Shown: piece after piece, positions 16,068-24,498 of the stretch
Layout of the letters: each line of letters opens with the position of its first letter
Position numbering within the stretch: the stretch's first letter is position 1
Source of the DNA: Clostridium omnivorum
GTDB lineage: Bacteria; Bacillota; Clostridia; Clostridiales; Clostridiaceae
Assembly (NCBI RefSeq): GCF_026012015.1
Contig: NZ_BRXR01000001.1
Coordinates: 1,662,001 to 1,726,000 of the forward strand
Length of the DNA: 64,000 nt
Reading direction: 5' to 3'
Translations under genes and position numbers: made by a program
The notes under the pieces: model-generated
Database searches by the model: none
What the model was told of the DNA's origin: nothing
What the model saw: only the letters and a program-made list of their open reading frames with translations

Positions 16068-18572
16068 ATGAGAAAGTTTCTTAATACAATATTTTCTTTT
16101 TTTAAAAGTATTAGAAGTAAAATAATTCTTTCCATAGCACTTACATCTGTAATTGCTTCCTTATCTGTTGGATTATTAAGCATGAAATTCAGCACAGCAA
16201 CGGTAAACCAGGAAGCAAATCAAAAGCTTAATTATATGGCTAAATCTTATGCCAATTATTTTGACAAGTACTTCAATGACGTTACTAAAATAGTAGATAT
16301 TTTGCAATATGACCTGCTAGAAAATATAGATGAATCTAAAATAAATGATGATGCGTACCTAGAAAAACTAGTAAAAAATATAGAACCAGCTGTAAAGAGC
16401 CAAGCTCAGAATTCCTTGCAAGGGAAAACGGCATATATTTATTTTAATCCTGAACTCACCGGCAATGTACACGATATATACTATGCTGACCAAGATGGCG
16501 ATGGTAAAGTTGAGAGGCAAGGTGTTCTTTCAAAGGACTTTTATAACAAAAATTCAAGCAGCTCAGAGGATAAAGCCTGGTGGTTCATTCCAGTTTCTAC
16601 TCATAAGGAATATTGGACAAAGCCTTACAACTGGAGGCTGGACAATGGACGAGTTCAAGAATTTGTATCCTATGCAAGGCCAGTCTATGTAAAGGATAAG
16701 CTTCTCTGTGTTATAGGCAGTGACTTTACCTATGAAAACATAAGTGAAAAAGTAAATGATATGAAAATATATGATTCCGGTTATTCGTTTCTTCTAGATG
16801 ACAATTATAATATAATCTTACATCCTAATTATAAAGATTATAAAAATATTACAGATATTAACGAAGGACAATTTAAGCAATATATAGCTAAGTTAAGTGG
16901 AGAAGATTCCTCTGTATTCAGCTATAAATCGCCGGATAATCACGATAAGGCAGCTGCTTTAGCCAAGATGAATAATGGCTGGGTTATAGGTATTATTGCG
17001 GACGAAAGTGAAATACTCAGCAGTATACTTTCATTAAAAAAGCTACTTTACTTTTTTATACTTGCGCTATCTATATTTTCAATTATTTTATCCCTTCATT
17101 TAGGGAATGCCATATCAAACCCTATAATCTCTATTTCTAATATAGTAAGAAACATTGGAGATATGAACTTTAGCATTAAATTGCCTTCAAAGTACTTGAA
17201 AAGGAAGGATGAACTGGGAACACTAGCTTTATCCTTGAAAGTCATGAGTGAAAAAATAGCTGAAGATGTTGAAGAGATAAATCACCAAAATCATATACTC
17301 AAATATGATACTTTAACAAATGCGGTAAATAAGGACTATTTTAGGCAGCTTGTTAATCAATATATTAAAGATATTGAAAATAACGTGACAAGAGCAGCAA
17401 TGGTGATAATTAACATTAATAACTTTAGAGTAATAAATGAGAGTATGGGCTACGAAACAGGAAATACTCTTCTTTATGAGGTTGCTCAAAGACTATTTTC
17501 AACTATTAGTCACCCGGATCTATTGTCAAGAACCAACGGAGATGAGTTCACTATATTCTTTAAGGAAATAGAGGATCAGTATGACTTAATCAATAGGATT
17601 GACAGGATTTTCTCCTTATTCAATACTCCCTTTAAAATATACCATGAAGAAATTTTTGTATCCATAAGTGCTGGAATAAGCCTTTATCCAGCAGATGGCA
17701 CCTATCACGAGGAGCTGTTTAAAAATGCAAGTTCAGCTATAAATCATATAAAACAAAGCAAAAAGAATGGCTACGAGTTTTACGAAAAAAGTATTAATAA
17801 AATAACCACAGAAAAGTATGAAATCATAAATAGCTTGAGGTTTGCCTTAAGCAGAAATGAATTTGAACTATATTATCAACCTCAAATAGATATTCACAAA
17901 AATAAGCTTATAGGAGTTGAAGCACTACTTAGATGGAATAGTCCTAATGGTGCTATACCACCTAGTAAATTTATTCCTCTTGCAGAAGAAACCAATATCA
18001 TTGTACCTATAGGTGAATGGATTATAAATGAAGCTTGTAAAATGGGAGTTAGGCTTAAGAATTTAGGCTTTCCAATTGCAGTTGGAGTTAATATTTCTGC
18101 TATACAATTTAAGGAAGCCTATCTTGTTGAGGTAATCAAAAAGACTCTCAATGAAACAGGGCTGCCACCTGAAGCTCTTGATATTGAAATTACAGAAAGT
18201 ATTTTGATGGACAACAATGTTACAACCTGCCGAATTCTTAAGGAGCTTAAAGAAATTGGAGTAGGCTTATCTATTGATGATTTCGGAACCGGATATTCAT
18301 CTTTAGCCTATCTTAAGAATTACGTTGTAGACAGACTAAAAATAGACAGATCCTTTATAAAGGATATACCTGAAAAAGATGACGGAACTATAGCGAAGAC
18401 TATAATAACTCTTTCAAAGAGCCTAGGAATTAAAGTAATAGCAGAAGGAATAGAAGAAAAAGAACAGCTTGATTTTCTCAGAAGAAATGGCTGTGATGAA
18501 ATTCAGGGGTACTATTATTGTAAACCAGTTCCAGAAGACAGACTTATTGATTATATAAAAGAGTTTAAATAA
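16068..18572 (+). CDS. Cache-HAMP-GGDEF-EAL cyclic-di-GMP signalling protein
   Basis: An 834-residue membrane sensor. TM1 lies near residues 18-40, then an extracellular double-Cache domain (about 45-310), TM2 (about 325-345), HAMP, GGDEF (about 425-575) and EAL (about 590-830). The GGDEF site reads TNGDEF, with Asn for the first Gly, so cyclase activity is doubtful. The EAL domain keeps GVEALLRW, EITES, DDFGTGYSSL and KIDRSFI, so it should act as a c-di-GMP phosphodiesterase. The frame opens with GTG at 16059, but GGGTGA sits well before the ATG at 16068. It appears monocistronic, upstream of the serS leader. Confidence 0.9.
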   Translation: MRKFLNTIFSFFKSIRSKIILSIALTSVIASLSVGLLSMKFSTATVNQEANQKLNYMAKSYANYFDKYFNDVTKIVDILQYDLLENIDESKINDDAYLEKLVKNIEPAVKSQAQNSLQGKTAYIYFNPELTGNVHDIYYADQDGDGKVERQGVLSKDFYNKNSSSSEDKAWWFIPVSTHKEYWTKPYNWRLDNGRVQEFVSYARPVYVKDKLLCVIGSDFTYENISEKVNDMKIYDSGYSFLLDDNYNIILHPNYKDYKNITDINEGQFKQYIAKLSGEDSSVFSYKSPDNHDKAAALAKMNNGWVIGIIADESEILSSILSLKKLLYFFILALSIFSIILSLHLGNAISNPIISISNIVRNIGDMNFSIKLPSKYLKRKDELGTLALSLKVMSEKIAEDVEEINHQNHILKYDTLTNAVNKDYFRQLVNQYIKDIENNVTRAAMVIININNFRVINESMGYETGNTLLYEVAQRLFSTISHPDLLSRTNGDEFTIFFKEIEDQYDLINRIDRIFSLFNTPFKIYHEEIFVSISAGISLYPADGTYHEELFKNASSAINHIKQSKKNGYEFYEKSINKITTEKYEIINSLRFALSRNEFELYYQPQIDIHKNKLIGVEALLRWNSPNGAIPPSKFIPLAEETNIIVPIGEWIINEACKMGVRLKNLGFPIAVGVNISAIQFKEAYLVEVIKKTLNETGLPPEALDIEITESILMDNNVTTCRILKELKEIGVGLSIDDFGTGYSSLAYLKNYVVDRLKIDRSFIKDIPEKDDGTIAKTIITLSKSLGIKVIAEGIEEKEQLDFLRRNGCDEIQGYYYCKPVPEDRLIDYIKEFK

Positions 18573-18654
18573 AAATATATGTTTATTTTTATTTAATTTT
18601 TGATATAATAAAAATAATACCAAAGTTATCTAAATATAATTTAAAAATAATAAA

Positions 18655-18885
18655 CAGTGATAATAAAAGCTACGATTTATAACTTTCTTCAGAGAGCCGA
18701 TGTTTGGTGTGAATCGGTGAAAGATTAAATCCTTCCACTTTTGGAGCTGTCGATGACGAATCGAAAGGTTGGTACCCTTTATCCTACTTTAGAGTGGCTG
18801 GTTCATATTATGTGCCGGCAATTTGAGTGGCAACGCGGATTACTTCCGTCTCATTTATATATGAGATGGAAGTTTTTTATTTTTT
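18655..18885 (+). ncRNA. T-box leader of serS
   Basis: The 350-bp gap before serS contains a stem I region with AGAGAG-CCGATG and GGTGTGAATCGG, the T-box sequence GAGTGGCAACGCGG at 18825-18838, and a terminator stem ACTTCCGTCTCAT/ATGAGATGGAAGT (18842-18854/18861-18873) followed by T6. The T-box bulge can pair with uncharged tRNA and form the antiterminator. An AGC triplet at 18745-18747 in the 3' side of stem I is a candidate serine specifier, but I cannot place the specifier loop with certainty. Readthrough should rise when tRNA-Ser is uncharged. Confidence 0.9.
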
Positions 18886-18925
18886 AAAAATCAAATAAAT
18901 TAATATATTTATAGGAGGAAAAAAC

Positions 18926-20203
18926 ATGTTAGATTTAAAATTCTTAAGAGAAAATCCTGAAGTTGTTAAGCAAAATATAAGGAATAAGTTTCAAGACAGT
19001 AAGCTAGGCCTCGTAGATGAGGTAATAGCTTTAGATGCTGAACTTAGAAATAAAAAACAAGAAGCTGAAACCTTAAGAGCAAACAGAAATAAGATTTCAA
19101 AGCAAATAGGGGGCCTCATGGCTCAAGGAAAAAGAGAAGAAGCTGAGGAACTAAAGAGACAGGTTACAGCAAATTCAGAACGATTAGCAGAGCTTGAAGT
19201 AAAAGAAGATGAACTAGATAAAAAAGTTAAAAACATTATGATGGTAATCCCAAATATAATTGATCCAAGTGTTCCTATTGGTAAGGATGATAGTGAAAAT
19301 GTAGAATTAGAGCGCTTTGGTGAACCTGTAGTGCCTGATTTCGAAGTTCCATATCATACTGAAATTATGGAAAAGCTAAATGGTATTGATTTAGACAGTG
19401 CTAGAAAAGTTGCTGGTAATGGTTTTTATTATCTAATGGGAAATATAGCTAGACTTCATTCTGCTGTAATTTCTTATGCAAGAGACTTTATGATAGACAG
19501 AGGCTTTACATATTGTATTCCTCCTTTTATGATCAGAAGCGAAGTTGTTACTGGAGTTATGAGCTTTGCTGAAATGGATGCCATGATGTACAAAATCGAA
19601 GGCGAAGACTTATACCTAATAGGAACTAGTGAGCATTCCATGATTGGTAAATTTATAGATACCATATTACCAGAAAGCACACTTCCACAAACCTTGACCA
19701 GCTATTCTCCTTGCTTTAGAAAAGAAAAGGGTGCTCATGGCTTGGAGGAAAGAGGAGTTTACAGAATTCATCAATTTGAAAAGCAAGAAATGATAGTTGT
19801 ATGTAAACCTGAAGATAGCATGAAATGGTACAACAAGATGTGGAAGGATACTGTAGATTTATTCCGTTCTATGGATATTCCTGTAAGAACCATAGAATGC
19901 TGTTCAGGGGACCTTGCAGACTTAAAGGTTAAATCTGTGGATGTAGAAGCTTGGTCTCCAAGACAAAAGAAATACTTTGAAGTTGGAAGCTGCTCCAATT
20001 TAGGTGATGCACAAGCACGCCGTCTAAAAATACGTGTAGACAGTGAAAATGGTAAATATTTTGCTCATACACTAAACAACACTGTAGTAGCTCCTCCAAG
20101 AATGCTAATAGCTTTCTTAGAGAACAACTTAAATGAAGATGGATCAATAAATATTCCAGTTGCATTAAAGCCATACATGGGCGGCATGACAGTAATTAAA
20201 TAG
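18926..20203 (+). CDS. serS: seryl-tRNA synthetase
   Basis: A 425-residue class II synthetase. It starts MLDLKFLRENPEVVKQN, has the N-terminal antiparallel coiled-coil arm (about residues 30-100) that grips the tRNA-Ser variable arm, motif 2 CFRKEKGAHGLEERGVYRIHQF and motif 3 NNTVVAPPRMLIAFLENN near the C-terminus. It charges tRNA-Ser in the cytosol. Start follows AGGAGG. It is controlled by the T-box leader upstream and is followed by a small hairpin element and a terminator. Confidence 0.98.
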   Translation: MLDLKFLRENPEVVKQNIRNKFQDSKLGLVDEVIALDAELRNKKQEAETLRANRNKISKQIGGLMAQGKREEAEELKRQVTANSERLAELEVKEDELDKKVKNIMMVIPNIIDPSVPIGKDDSENVELERFGEPVVPDFEVPYHTEIMEKLNGIDLDSARKVAGNGFYYLMGNIARLHSAVISYARDFMIDRGFTYCIPPFMIRSEVVTGVMSFAEMDAMMYKIEGEDLYLIGTSEHSMIGKFIDTILPESTLPQTLTSYSPCFRKEKGAHGLEERGVYRIHQFEKQEMIVVCKPEDSMKWYNKMWKDTVDLFRSMDIPVRTIECCSGDLADLKVKSVDVEAWSPRQKKYFEVGSCSNLGDAQARRLKIRVDSENGKYFAHTLNNTVVAPPRMLIAFLENNLNEDGSINIPVALKPYMGGMTVIK

Positions 20204-20232
20204 TGTGCCACGGGGACGTTTCGTCTGGCACA
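20204..20232. repeat. REP-like hairpin directly after serS
   Basis: TGTGCCA (20204-20210) pairs with TGGCACA (20226-20232) around CGGG and a GACG-TTT-CGTC inner hairpin. It overlaps the region just after the serS stop. The GGGGACGTTT core resembles the element at 26347-26387. Sequences of this kind are dispersed in many Firmicute genomes as REP-like repeats; I saw only these two in the window. Confidence 0.5.
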
Positions 20233-20293
20233 AAACTAACAGAATGTGCCCAATGGGCGTGACCTTAGATACAAAACTAACATATTATTAATA

Positions 20294-20346
20294 ACAAAGC
20301 GTATCATAAATGCATTTCAGTGTATTATATGATGCGCTTTTTTGAA
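20294..20346 (+). terminator. terminator downstream of serS
   Basis: The stem AAAGCGTATCATA pairs with TATGATGCGCTTT (one mismatch or G-U pair) around a roughly 20-nt loop, followed by T6. It ends the serS transcript. Confidence 0.75.
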
Positions 20347-20452
20347 TTGGCGTAAAGCATCATTGACTATTTAAAAGCACAATGATAATATTATTACATA
20401 TAAATACATTTTTATAATAAAATGTAACAAGTCTTGATTGGGGTGATTTATT

Positions 20453-20491
20453 ATGAAATATCCATCTCTAAAGGTGCCATCAAATTCATAG
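20453..20491 (+). CDS. 12-residue leader-peptide-like ORF before GNAT gene
   Basis: ATG at 20453 follows GGGGTGA with good spacing and encodes MKYPSLKVPSNS. Its stop codon overlaps the 5' arm of the hairpin at 20490-20554. A tiny translated ORF ending inside a hairpin upstream of an acetyltransferase gene is the layout of a translation-dependent attenuator. There is no evidence yet that it is expressed. Confidence 0.4.
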   Translation: MKYPSLKVPSNS

Positions 20492-20554
20492 CAAAGACTG
20501 CTATGAAGAGATTATATTATTAGCACATAAAATTACTTTAAAGTAGTCTTTGCT
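20490..20554 (+). promoter_or_regulatory. attenuator-like hairpin upstream of GNAT gene
   Basis: AGCAAAGACTGCT (20490-20502) pairs with AGTAGTCTTTGCT (20542-20554) with one mismatch over 13 bp, and TAATTTTT follows. It lies 30 bp before the GNAT start, so it would stop or slow transcription before the gene unless the 5' arm is occupied by ribosomes on the 12-residue ORF. Confidence 0.45.
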
Positions 20555-20584
20555 TAATTTTTATATATTATTAAGGAGGCAAAG

Positions 20585-21052
20585 ATGATGAATATTGAAT
20601 TTAAAAAGCCAACAGAAAATGATGCTAAGAAAATTGCTACATGGAAGTATGATGGTATATATTCCTTTTATGATAATGATAAAACAGAAGCTAAACAGCA
20701 GTGGGTACTAAATATACATAATGAAGAAAATACCTTTGTTATGTATAATGAGAATAATGAATTAATAGGAAACTGTTCCTTTAGCTATGATGATGAAGAA
20801 AAAGAATATATGCTTGGAGTACAGATGCGGCCAGATTTAACAGGCAAAGGTATGGGTACAGAAGTAGTAAAAGCTATATTGAACTTTGGCAGAGAAACCT
20901 ATAAGTTTAACGAACTGGTTTTGCTTGTTGCAAAGTTTAATAAAAGAGCTATAAAAATATATGAAAGATTAGGCTTTAAAACTATTGAAGAATTTATGTT
21001 GCATGTAAACGGTGAAGATAAAGAGTTTTTGGCAATGAAGATTGCCTGGTAA
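20585..21052 (+). CDS. GNAT-family N-acetyltransferase
   Basis: A 155-residue protein with the GNAT core: strands beta2-4 (IGNCSFSYDDEEKEYMLGVQMRPDLTGKGMGTEVV) carry the acetyl-CoA pyrophosphate loop with a Q/RxxGxG/A-like pattern TGKGMGT at about residues 90-96. NKRAIKIYERLGF in the C-terminal part is typical of the RimJ/RimL-like group. It probably acetylates an amine on a small molecule or peptide; the substrate is unknown. ATG at 20585 or 20588 both fit the AAGGAGG site. Confidence 0.85.
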   Translation: MMNIEFKKPTENDAKKIATWKYDGIYSFYDNDKTEAKQQWVLNIHNEENTFVMYNENNELIGNCSFSYDDEEKEYMLGVQMRPDLTGKGMGTEVVKAILNFGRETYKFNELVLLVAKFNKRAIKIYERLGFKTIEEFMLHVNGEDKEFLAMKIAW

Positions 21053-21071
21053 AATAGTATAATAATTGAAA

Positions 21072-21104
21072 AAGAAAAGGCATGCTAATAGTATGCCTTT
21101 TCTT
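21072..21104. terminator. bidirectional terminator between GNAT and MFS genes
   Basis: A perfect 12-bp stem AAGAAAAGGCAT/ATGCCTTTTCTT with a 9-nt loop lies between the convergent stop codons at 21052 and 21113. Confidence 0.8.
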
Positions 21105-21112
21105 AATTTTGC

Positions 21113-22327
21113 CTAAAGCTTCTCAGTGCTTTCAGCACTTTTCTTATTTACTTTTACTAAAAGTGTATAGCTATTTATAATTACTAATACACTTCCTAGT
21201 GAACCTAAGGCTTTGAATGCCACGCTTAGTGAATATCTATCACCTATCATACCTATGAAAGGAAATAGTGTAATCATGAAAAAGCTAAACACCATACTGG
21301 AAAAAGAAAGAATAGTCGCCCTGTTTTCACTTGGAATCATTTTATTTATATAATCACTTATAGAAACATATAGGATTCCCTCCATAAGCATAAGTACTAT
21401 AAAGAATATATAGTGAAAGCTGCTTAAAGCTACTCCCCAAATACAAGCCACTGCTACTAGTGGTATCAAAAGAAGCAATCCCTGTTCTTTTATTTTTTTC
21501 TCAATTCTATGAACCTGCGTTGCTACTAAGGCGGAACCAAGAGAAGATACAGCATAAATAATTCCTATTACAGCTTCGCTATAGCCGTCTCCCTTTAGAT
21601 AGTTCTGCAAGTAAAAGAAAATACAGGTACAAAAGGCCATTACTATTTCAGTAAATATTATTAAAAATCCTATTTTAGGCTTATCTATAATTACCTTAAT
21701 ACTAGCCTTAAGCTGTTTTACAAAAATATTCTTATTATCTCCCTTTGCTTCTATTCTCCCAATACTGGGCTCTTTAAAAGTAAAAGACTGCATAATATTT
21801 ATTGAAGCTATAACTATAGTCAATACAAAGGCTATATTATAGCTTTTTGTTGCTAAATATCCACCTACAAAGAAGGAAATGACACTTGCTATCTGGTAGA
21901 AGAATTCCTTTCTGCCTGATATCTTCATATAGCTGTGTTCTTCCCCTATCTCTTTCAAGGAATCGTATACTAATGCATCGCCAGCACCTGATTCTAGGTT
22001 ATAGGACAGTGCAGTAAACACAAAGGATATAGCAAACCATAGGAAGCTGTTTGCTGCCAGTAATAAAATCACACTTACTAACGAGAATATCCTCCCTAAA
22101 ATTCTGCTTATTTTTCTTCCAAATATATCTGCCACGGCACCAGTAGGTACCTCCATAGTAAAAGAAGTTATATGAAATATAGTTTCTAGTAGTCCAAGCT
22201 GAGTAAGACTCATGCCTTTACTAGCTAAATAAATCATCCATATTCCACGGGTTAAATCTATATTTTGCAATAATACAAATACGTAATTTTTATTAATATT
22301 TTTTCTAAGCTGCACATTGTGCTCCAT
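21113..22327 (-). CDS. MFS transporter, 12 TM
   Basis: A 404-residue hydrophobic protein with about 12 TM segments. The N-terminal half carries GLLETIFHITSFTMEVPTGAVADIFGRKISRI, a motif A-like loop (GAVADIFGRK) of the major facilitator superfamily, and the two halves are joined by a charged cytosolic loop near residues 195-215. It resembles putative drug or sugar-efflux MFS proteins of clostridia. The substrate is not inferable. Start ATG follows GAGGGGGA. It appears monocistronic. Confidence 0.85.
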   Translation of the reverse strand: MEHNVQLRKNINKNYVFVLLQNIDLTRGIWMIYLASKGMSLTQLGLLETIFHITSFTMEVPTGAVADIFGRKISRILGRIFSLVSVILLLAANSFLWFAISFVFTALSYNLESGAGDALVYDSLKEIGEEHSYMKISGRKEFFYQIASVISFFVGGYLATKSYNIAFVLTIVIASINIMQSFTFKEPSIGRIEAKGDNKNIFVKQLKASIKVIIDKPKIGFLIIFTEIVMAFCTCIFFYLQNYLKGDGYSEAVIGIIYAVSSLGSALVATQVHRIEKKIKEQGLLLLIPLVAVACIWGVALSSFHYIFFIVLMLMEGILYVSISDYINKMIPSENRATILSFSSMVFSFFMITLFPFIGMIGDRYSLSVAFKALGSLGSVLVIINSYTLLVKVNKKSAESTEKL

Positions 22328-22422
22328 TTTAAATCCCCCTCAGATACGTTTTTTAGAAGCCTTGCCCACCCTTCCAATGTGCCCAAAAATATTATATAAA
22401 CCTAAAAATGCATATAAAAATA

Positions 22423-22448
22423 CCCCTAAGTAGAATTATACTTAGAGG
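22423..22448 (-). terminator. terminator of the 36-residue peptide gene
   Basis: On the minus strand CCTCTAAGTA pairs with TACTTAGGGG (one mismatch in 10) and is followed by TATTTTTATATG. It lies about 50 bp beyond the small ORF stop at 22500 and before the start of the MFS gene, so the small ORF is its own transcription unit or the end of the two-component operon. Confidence 0.55.
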
Positions 22449-22499
22449 CTTATCTTCGTCTAAATATTAATAAAGAGAGTAAATTCTACACTATCAGGC

Positions 22500-22610
22500 T
22501 TACATATATTTAATTTTGGACGCACTTTCCCCAGTGATTCCAAAATTACCTGTAATAGCATGTGCAGTAGCCATAAAATCTAACATGCTAGACCTGATAA
22601 TAGCTGACAT
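22500..22610 (-). CDS. unrecognised 36-residue peptide
   Basis: ATG at 22610 is preceded by AGAGGAGGGAGAAAA, among the strongest ribosome sites in the window. The peptide starts MSAIIRSSMLDFMATAHAI, continues with TGNFGITGES and ends ASKIKYM. It has no Cys and no long hydrophobic helix. It lies 98 bp downstream of the histidine kinase gene on the same strand and is followed by a terminator. I do not recognise the family. It could be a small regulatory protein, a toxin-like peptide or a RiPP precursor, but no modifying enzyme is adjacent. Confidence 0.55.
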   Translation of the reverse strand: MSAIIRSSMLDFMATAHAITGNFGITGESASKIKYM

Positions 22611-22708
22611 TTTTCTCCCTCCTCTTTAAAATCATAAAAAATCAAATTGTATCATATTAATTTTATAGTATTTTAGCTATAACATCAATATAAATTTCAA
22701 AATATTTC

Positions 22709-23794
22709 TTAATTTTTCAATTTTAGCTTTACCTTAAAACTGATGATATTCTCATTTTTCTCTGCCCATATATCTCCATGATGCAGTTCAACTATTTTTT
22801 TAGCAATAGCAAGCCCAAGGCCTGAGCCCTGCACTCTACTAGAACGAGATTTATCAATTCTATAAAACCTTTCGAACATTTTATCTGTATCTTCTTTGGT
22901 TATATTTTCTGCTATATTAGAAAAGGTTATTACAGCATTTCCATCTAAGCTTTCTACATCAATTACTATATCTGATGGCTTATAGCTGTATTTTTCCGCA
23001 TTGCTTAGAATATTATCAAAAACTCTTACTATCTTCTCTATATCCGCATTTACTATTAATTCTTCCTTAGGCATATGAGATACAATATTTAATCCTTTCG
23101 CCTCAAATATAGGAATATATTCTCCAAGCAGCTGATTAATTAGCGCACATATATCTATATCACTAAGCTGCAATTCTATGTCACTATTAGAAAGCTTTGT
23201 ATATTCAAATAGCTCATCAATAAGCTTTTTTAACTTTATGGAGAGACTGTAGGTTGAGCTTAAATACTCCTTTTGTTCCTCACTGCTCTTAACTGATTCG
23301 CTTGATAGAATATCAAGATATCCTATAATAGATGTAAGTGGTGTCCTTAGATCGTGTGACACATTAGTTATAAGTTCAGTTTTGGTTTTTTCTAATTCCC
23401 TTTCCTTTTCAAACCTATTTTTAAGTTCTATTGACATAGAATTTATATTTTTGCAAAGCTCTGCAAGCTCATCATTGCCTCGTACTTCCAGTGTTGATCC
23501 AAGTTCTTCAGATGAAATCCATTTTACCTTATGAGCAATATATTTAATATATTTTATCTCTCTATTCACAAGTACTAAGAATGTTACGGTGAATATTGCA
23601 ATACTTAATGCAAATATAATTGCTACTAAAACGTTGTATATGGTTACAGTTAAGCTCTCTCTGTTCTCTACAATATATTTAGTTATAAAAACATTAGATA
23701 ATACCCATAATGCTGCTAAAGATATAAAAAAGCTCAAAGCTACTTTGAATAAAAGCTTAGCACTAAGGCTTCTTCCGACTACATTGCTTCTCAT
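22709..23794 (-). CDS. sensor histidine kinase (HAMP-HisKA-HATPase)
   Basis: A 361-residue protein with two TM segments (about residues 13-33 and 46-70) separated by a very short outer loop, a HAMP domain, the phospho-acceptor SHDLRTPLTSIIGYL near residue 145, an N box VFDNILSNAEKYSY, and SGLGLAIAKKIVELH in the ATP-binding domain. The short loop suggests intramembrane sensing, as in kinases that respond to cell-envelope stress. Its start overlaps the response regulator stop by 4 bp (ATGA), so the two are translationally coupled. Confidence 0.9.
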   Translation of the reverse strand: MRSNVVGRSLSAKLLFKVALSFFISLAALWVLSNVFITKYIVENRESLTVTIYNVLVAIIFALSIAIFTVTFLVLVNREIKYIKYIAHKVKWISSEELGSTLEVRGNDELAELCKNINSMSIELKNRFEKERELEKTKTELITNVSHDLRTPLTSIIGYLDILSSESVKSSEEQKEYLSSTYSLSIKLKKLIDELFEYTKLSNSDIELQLSDIDICALINQLLGEYIPIFEAKGLNIVSHMPKEELIVNADIEKIVRVFDNILSNAEKYSYKPSDIVIDVESLDGNAVITFSNIAENITKEDTDKMFERFYRIDKSRSSRVQGSGLGLAIAKKIVELHHGDIWAEKNENIISFKVKLKLKN

Positions 23795-24480
23795 ATCTTA
23801 TAACCAACTCCCCATATAGTTTTAATATATATAGGCTGCTTTGGATCGGCTTCTATTTTTTCTCTTATCTTTGTTATATGAACCATTACAGTATTATCTG
23901 ACTTATAATATTCCTCACCCCATACCCTGTCATAGATCTTTTCTATACTAAAAACAACACCTTTGTTTCTTGCCAAAAGCTCCAGTATATCAAACTCCTT
24001 AGGAGTAAGTCTTACATTTTTATTTCCTACCAGCACTTCTCTAGTATCAGTGTTTATAGTTAAGTTTCCAATTTCGATAATATTCTTGTTTACACTTTGC
24101 ACTGCAGAATATTTTGTGTACCTTCTTAAGTTGGATTTCACCCTAGCTATAAGCTCCATGGCATTAAAGGGTTTTGTTATATAATCATCTGCCCCTGAAG
24201 CTAACCCTTGAATCTTATCCAGTTCTTCAGACTTTGCCGATAAAAATATAATTGGCATGACAAGCTGTTTTTCTCTAATCTTCATGCATACCTCTATACC
24301 ATCCATTTCCGGCATCATAATATCTAACAGTATAAGGTCAACTTCAGTGTCTTCAATGCATTTAAGAGCCTCTATTCCATTTTCCGCCTTTAATATTTCG
24401 TAGCCTTCATTAGCTAAATATATACCTGTAACCTTTCTTATCTCAGCATCATCATCTACTATTAGTATCTTATTTGACAT
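23791..24480 (-). CDS. OmpR-family response regulator
   Basis: A 229-residue protein with an N-terminal receiver domain (ILIVDDDAEI with acidic pair, DLILLDIMMPEMDG with the phospho-Asp, FLSAKS, GADDYITKPF with the conserved Lys) and a C-terminal winged helix (LTPKEFDILELLARNKGVVFS, VMVHITKIREKIE, TIWGVGYKI). It is partner of the overlapping kinase gene. The frame opens with TTG at 24498, but GAGGAGC precedes the ATG at 24480. The likely DNA target is the CTTAAG tandem site at 25147-25166 and its match at 25952-25966. Confidence 0.92.
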   Translation of the reverse strand: MSNKILIVDDDAEIRKVTGIYLANEGYEILKAENGIEALKCIEDTEVDLILLDIMMPEMDGIEVCMKIREKQLVMPIIFLSAKSEELDKIQGLASGADDYITKPFNAMELIARVKSNLRRYTKYSAVQSVNKNIIEIGNLTINTDTREVLVGNKNVRLTPKEFDILELLARNKGVVFSIEKIYDRVWGEEYYKSDNTVMVHITKIREKIEADPKQPIYIKTIWGVGYKI

Positions 24481-24498
24481 AATTAAGCTCCTCTTCAA

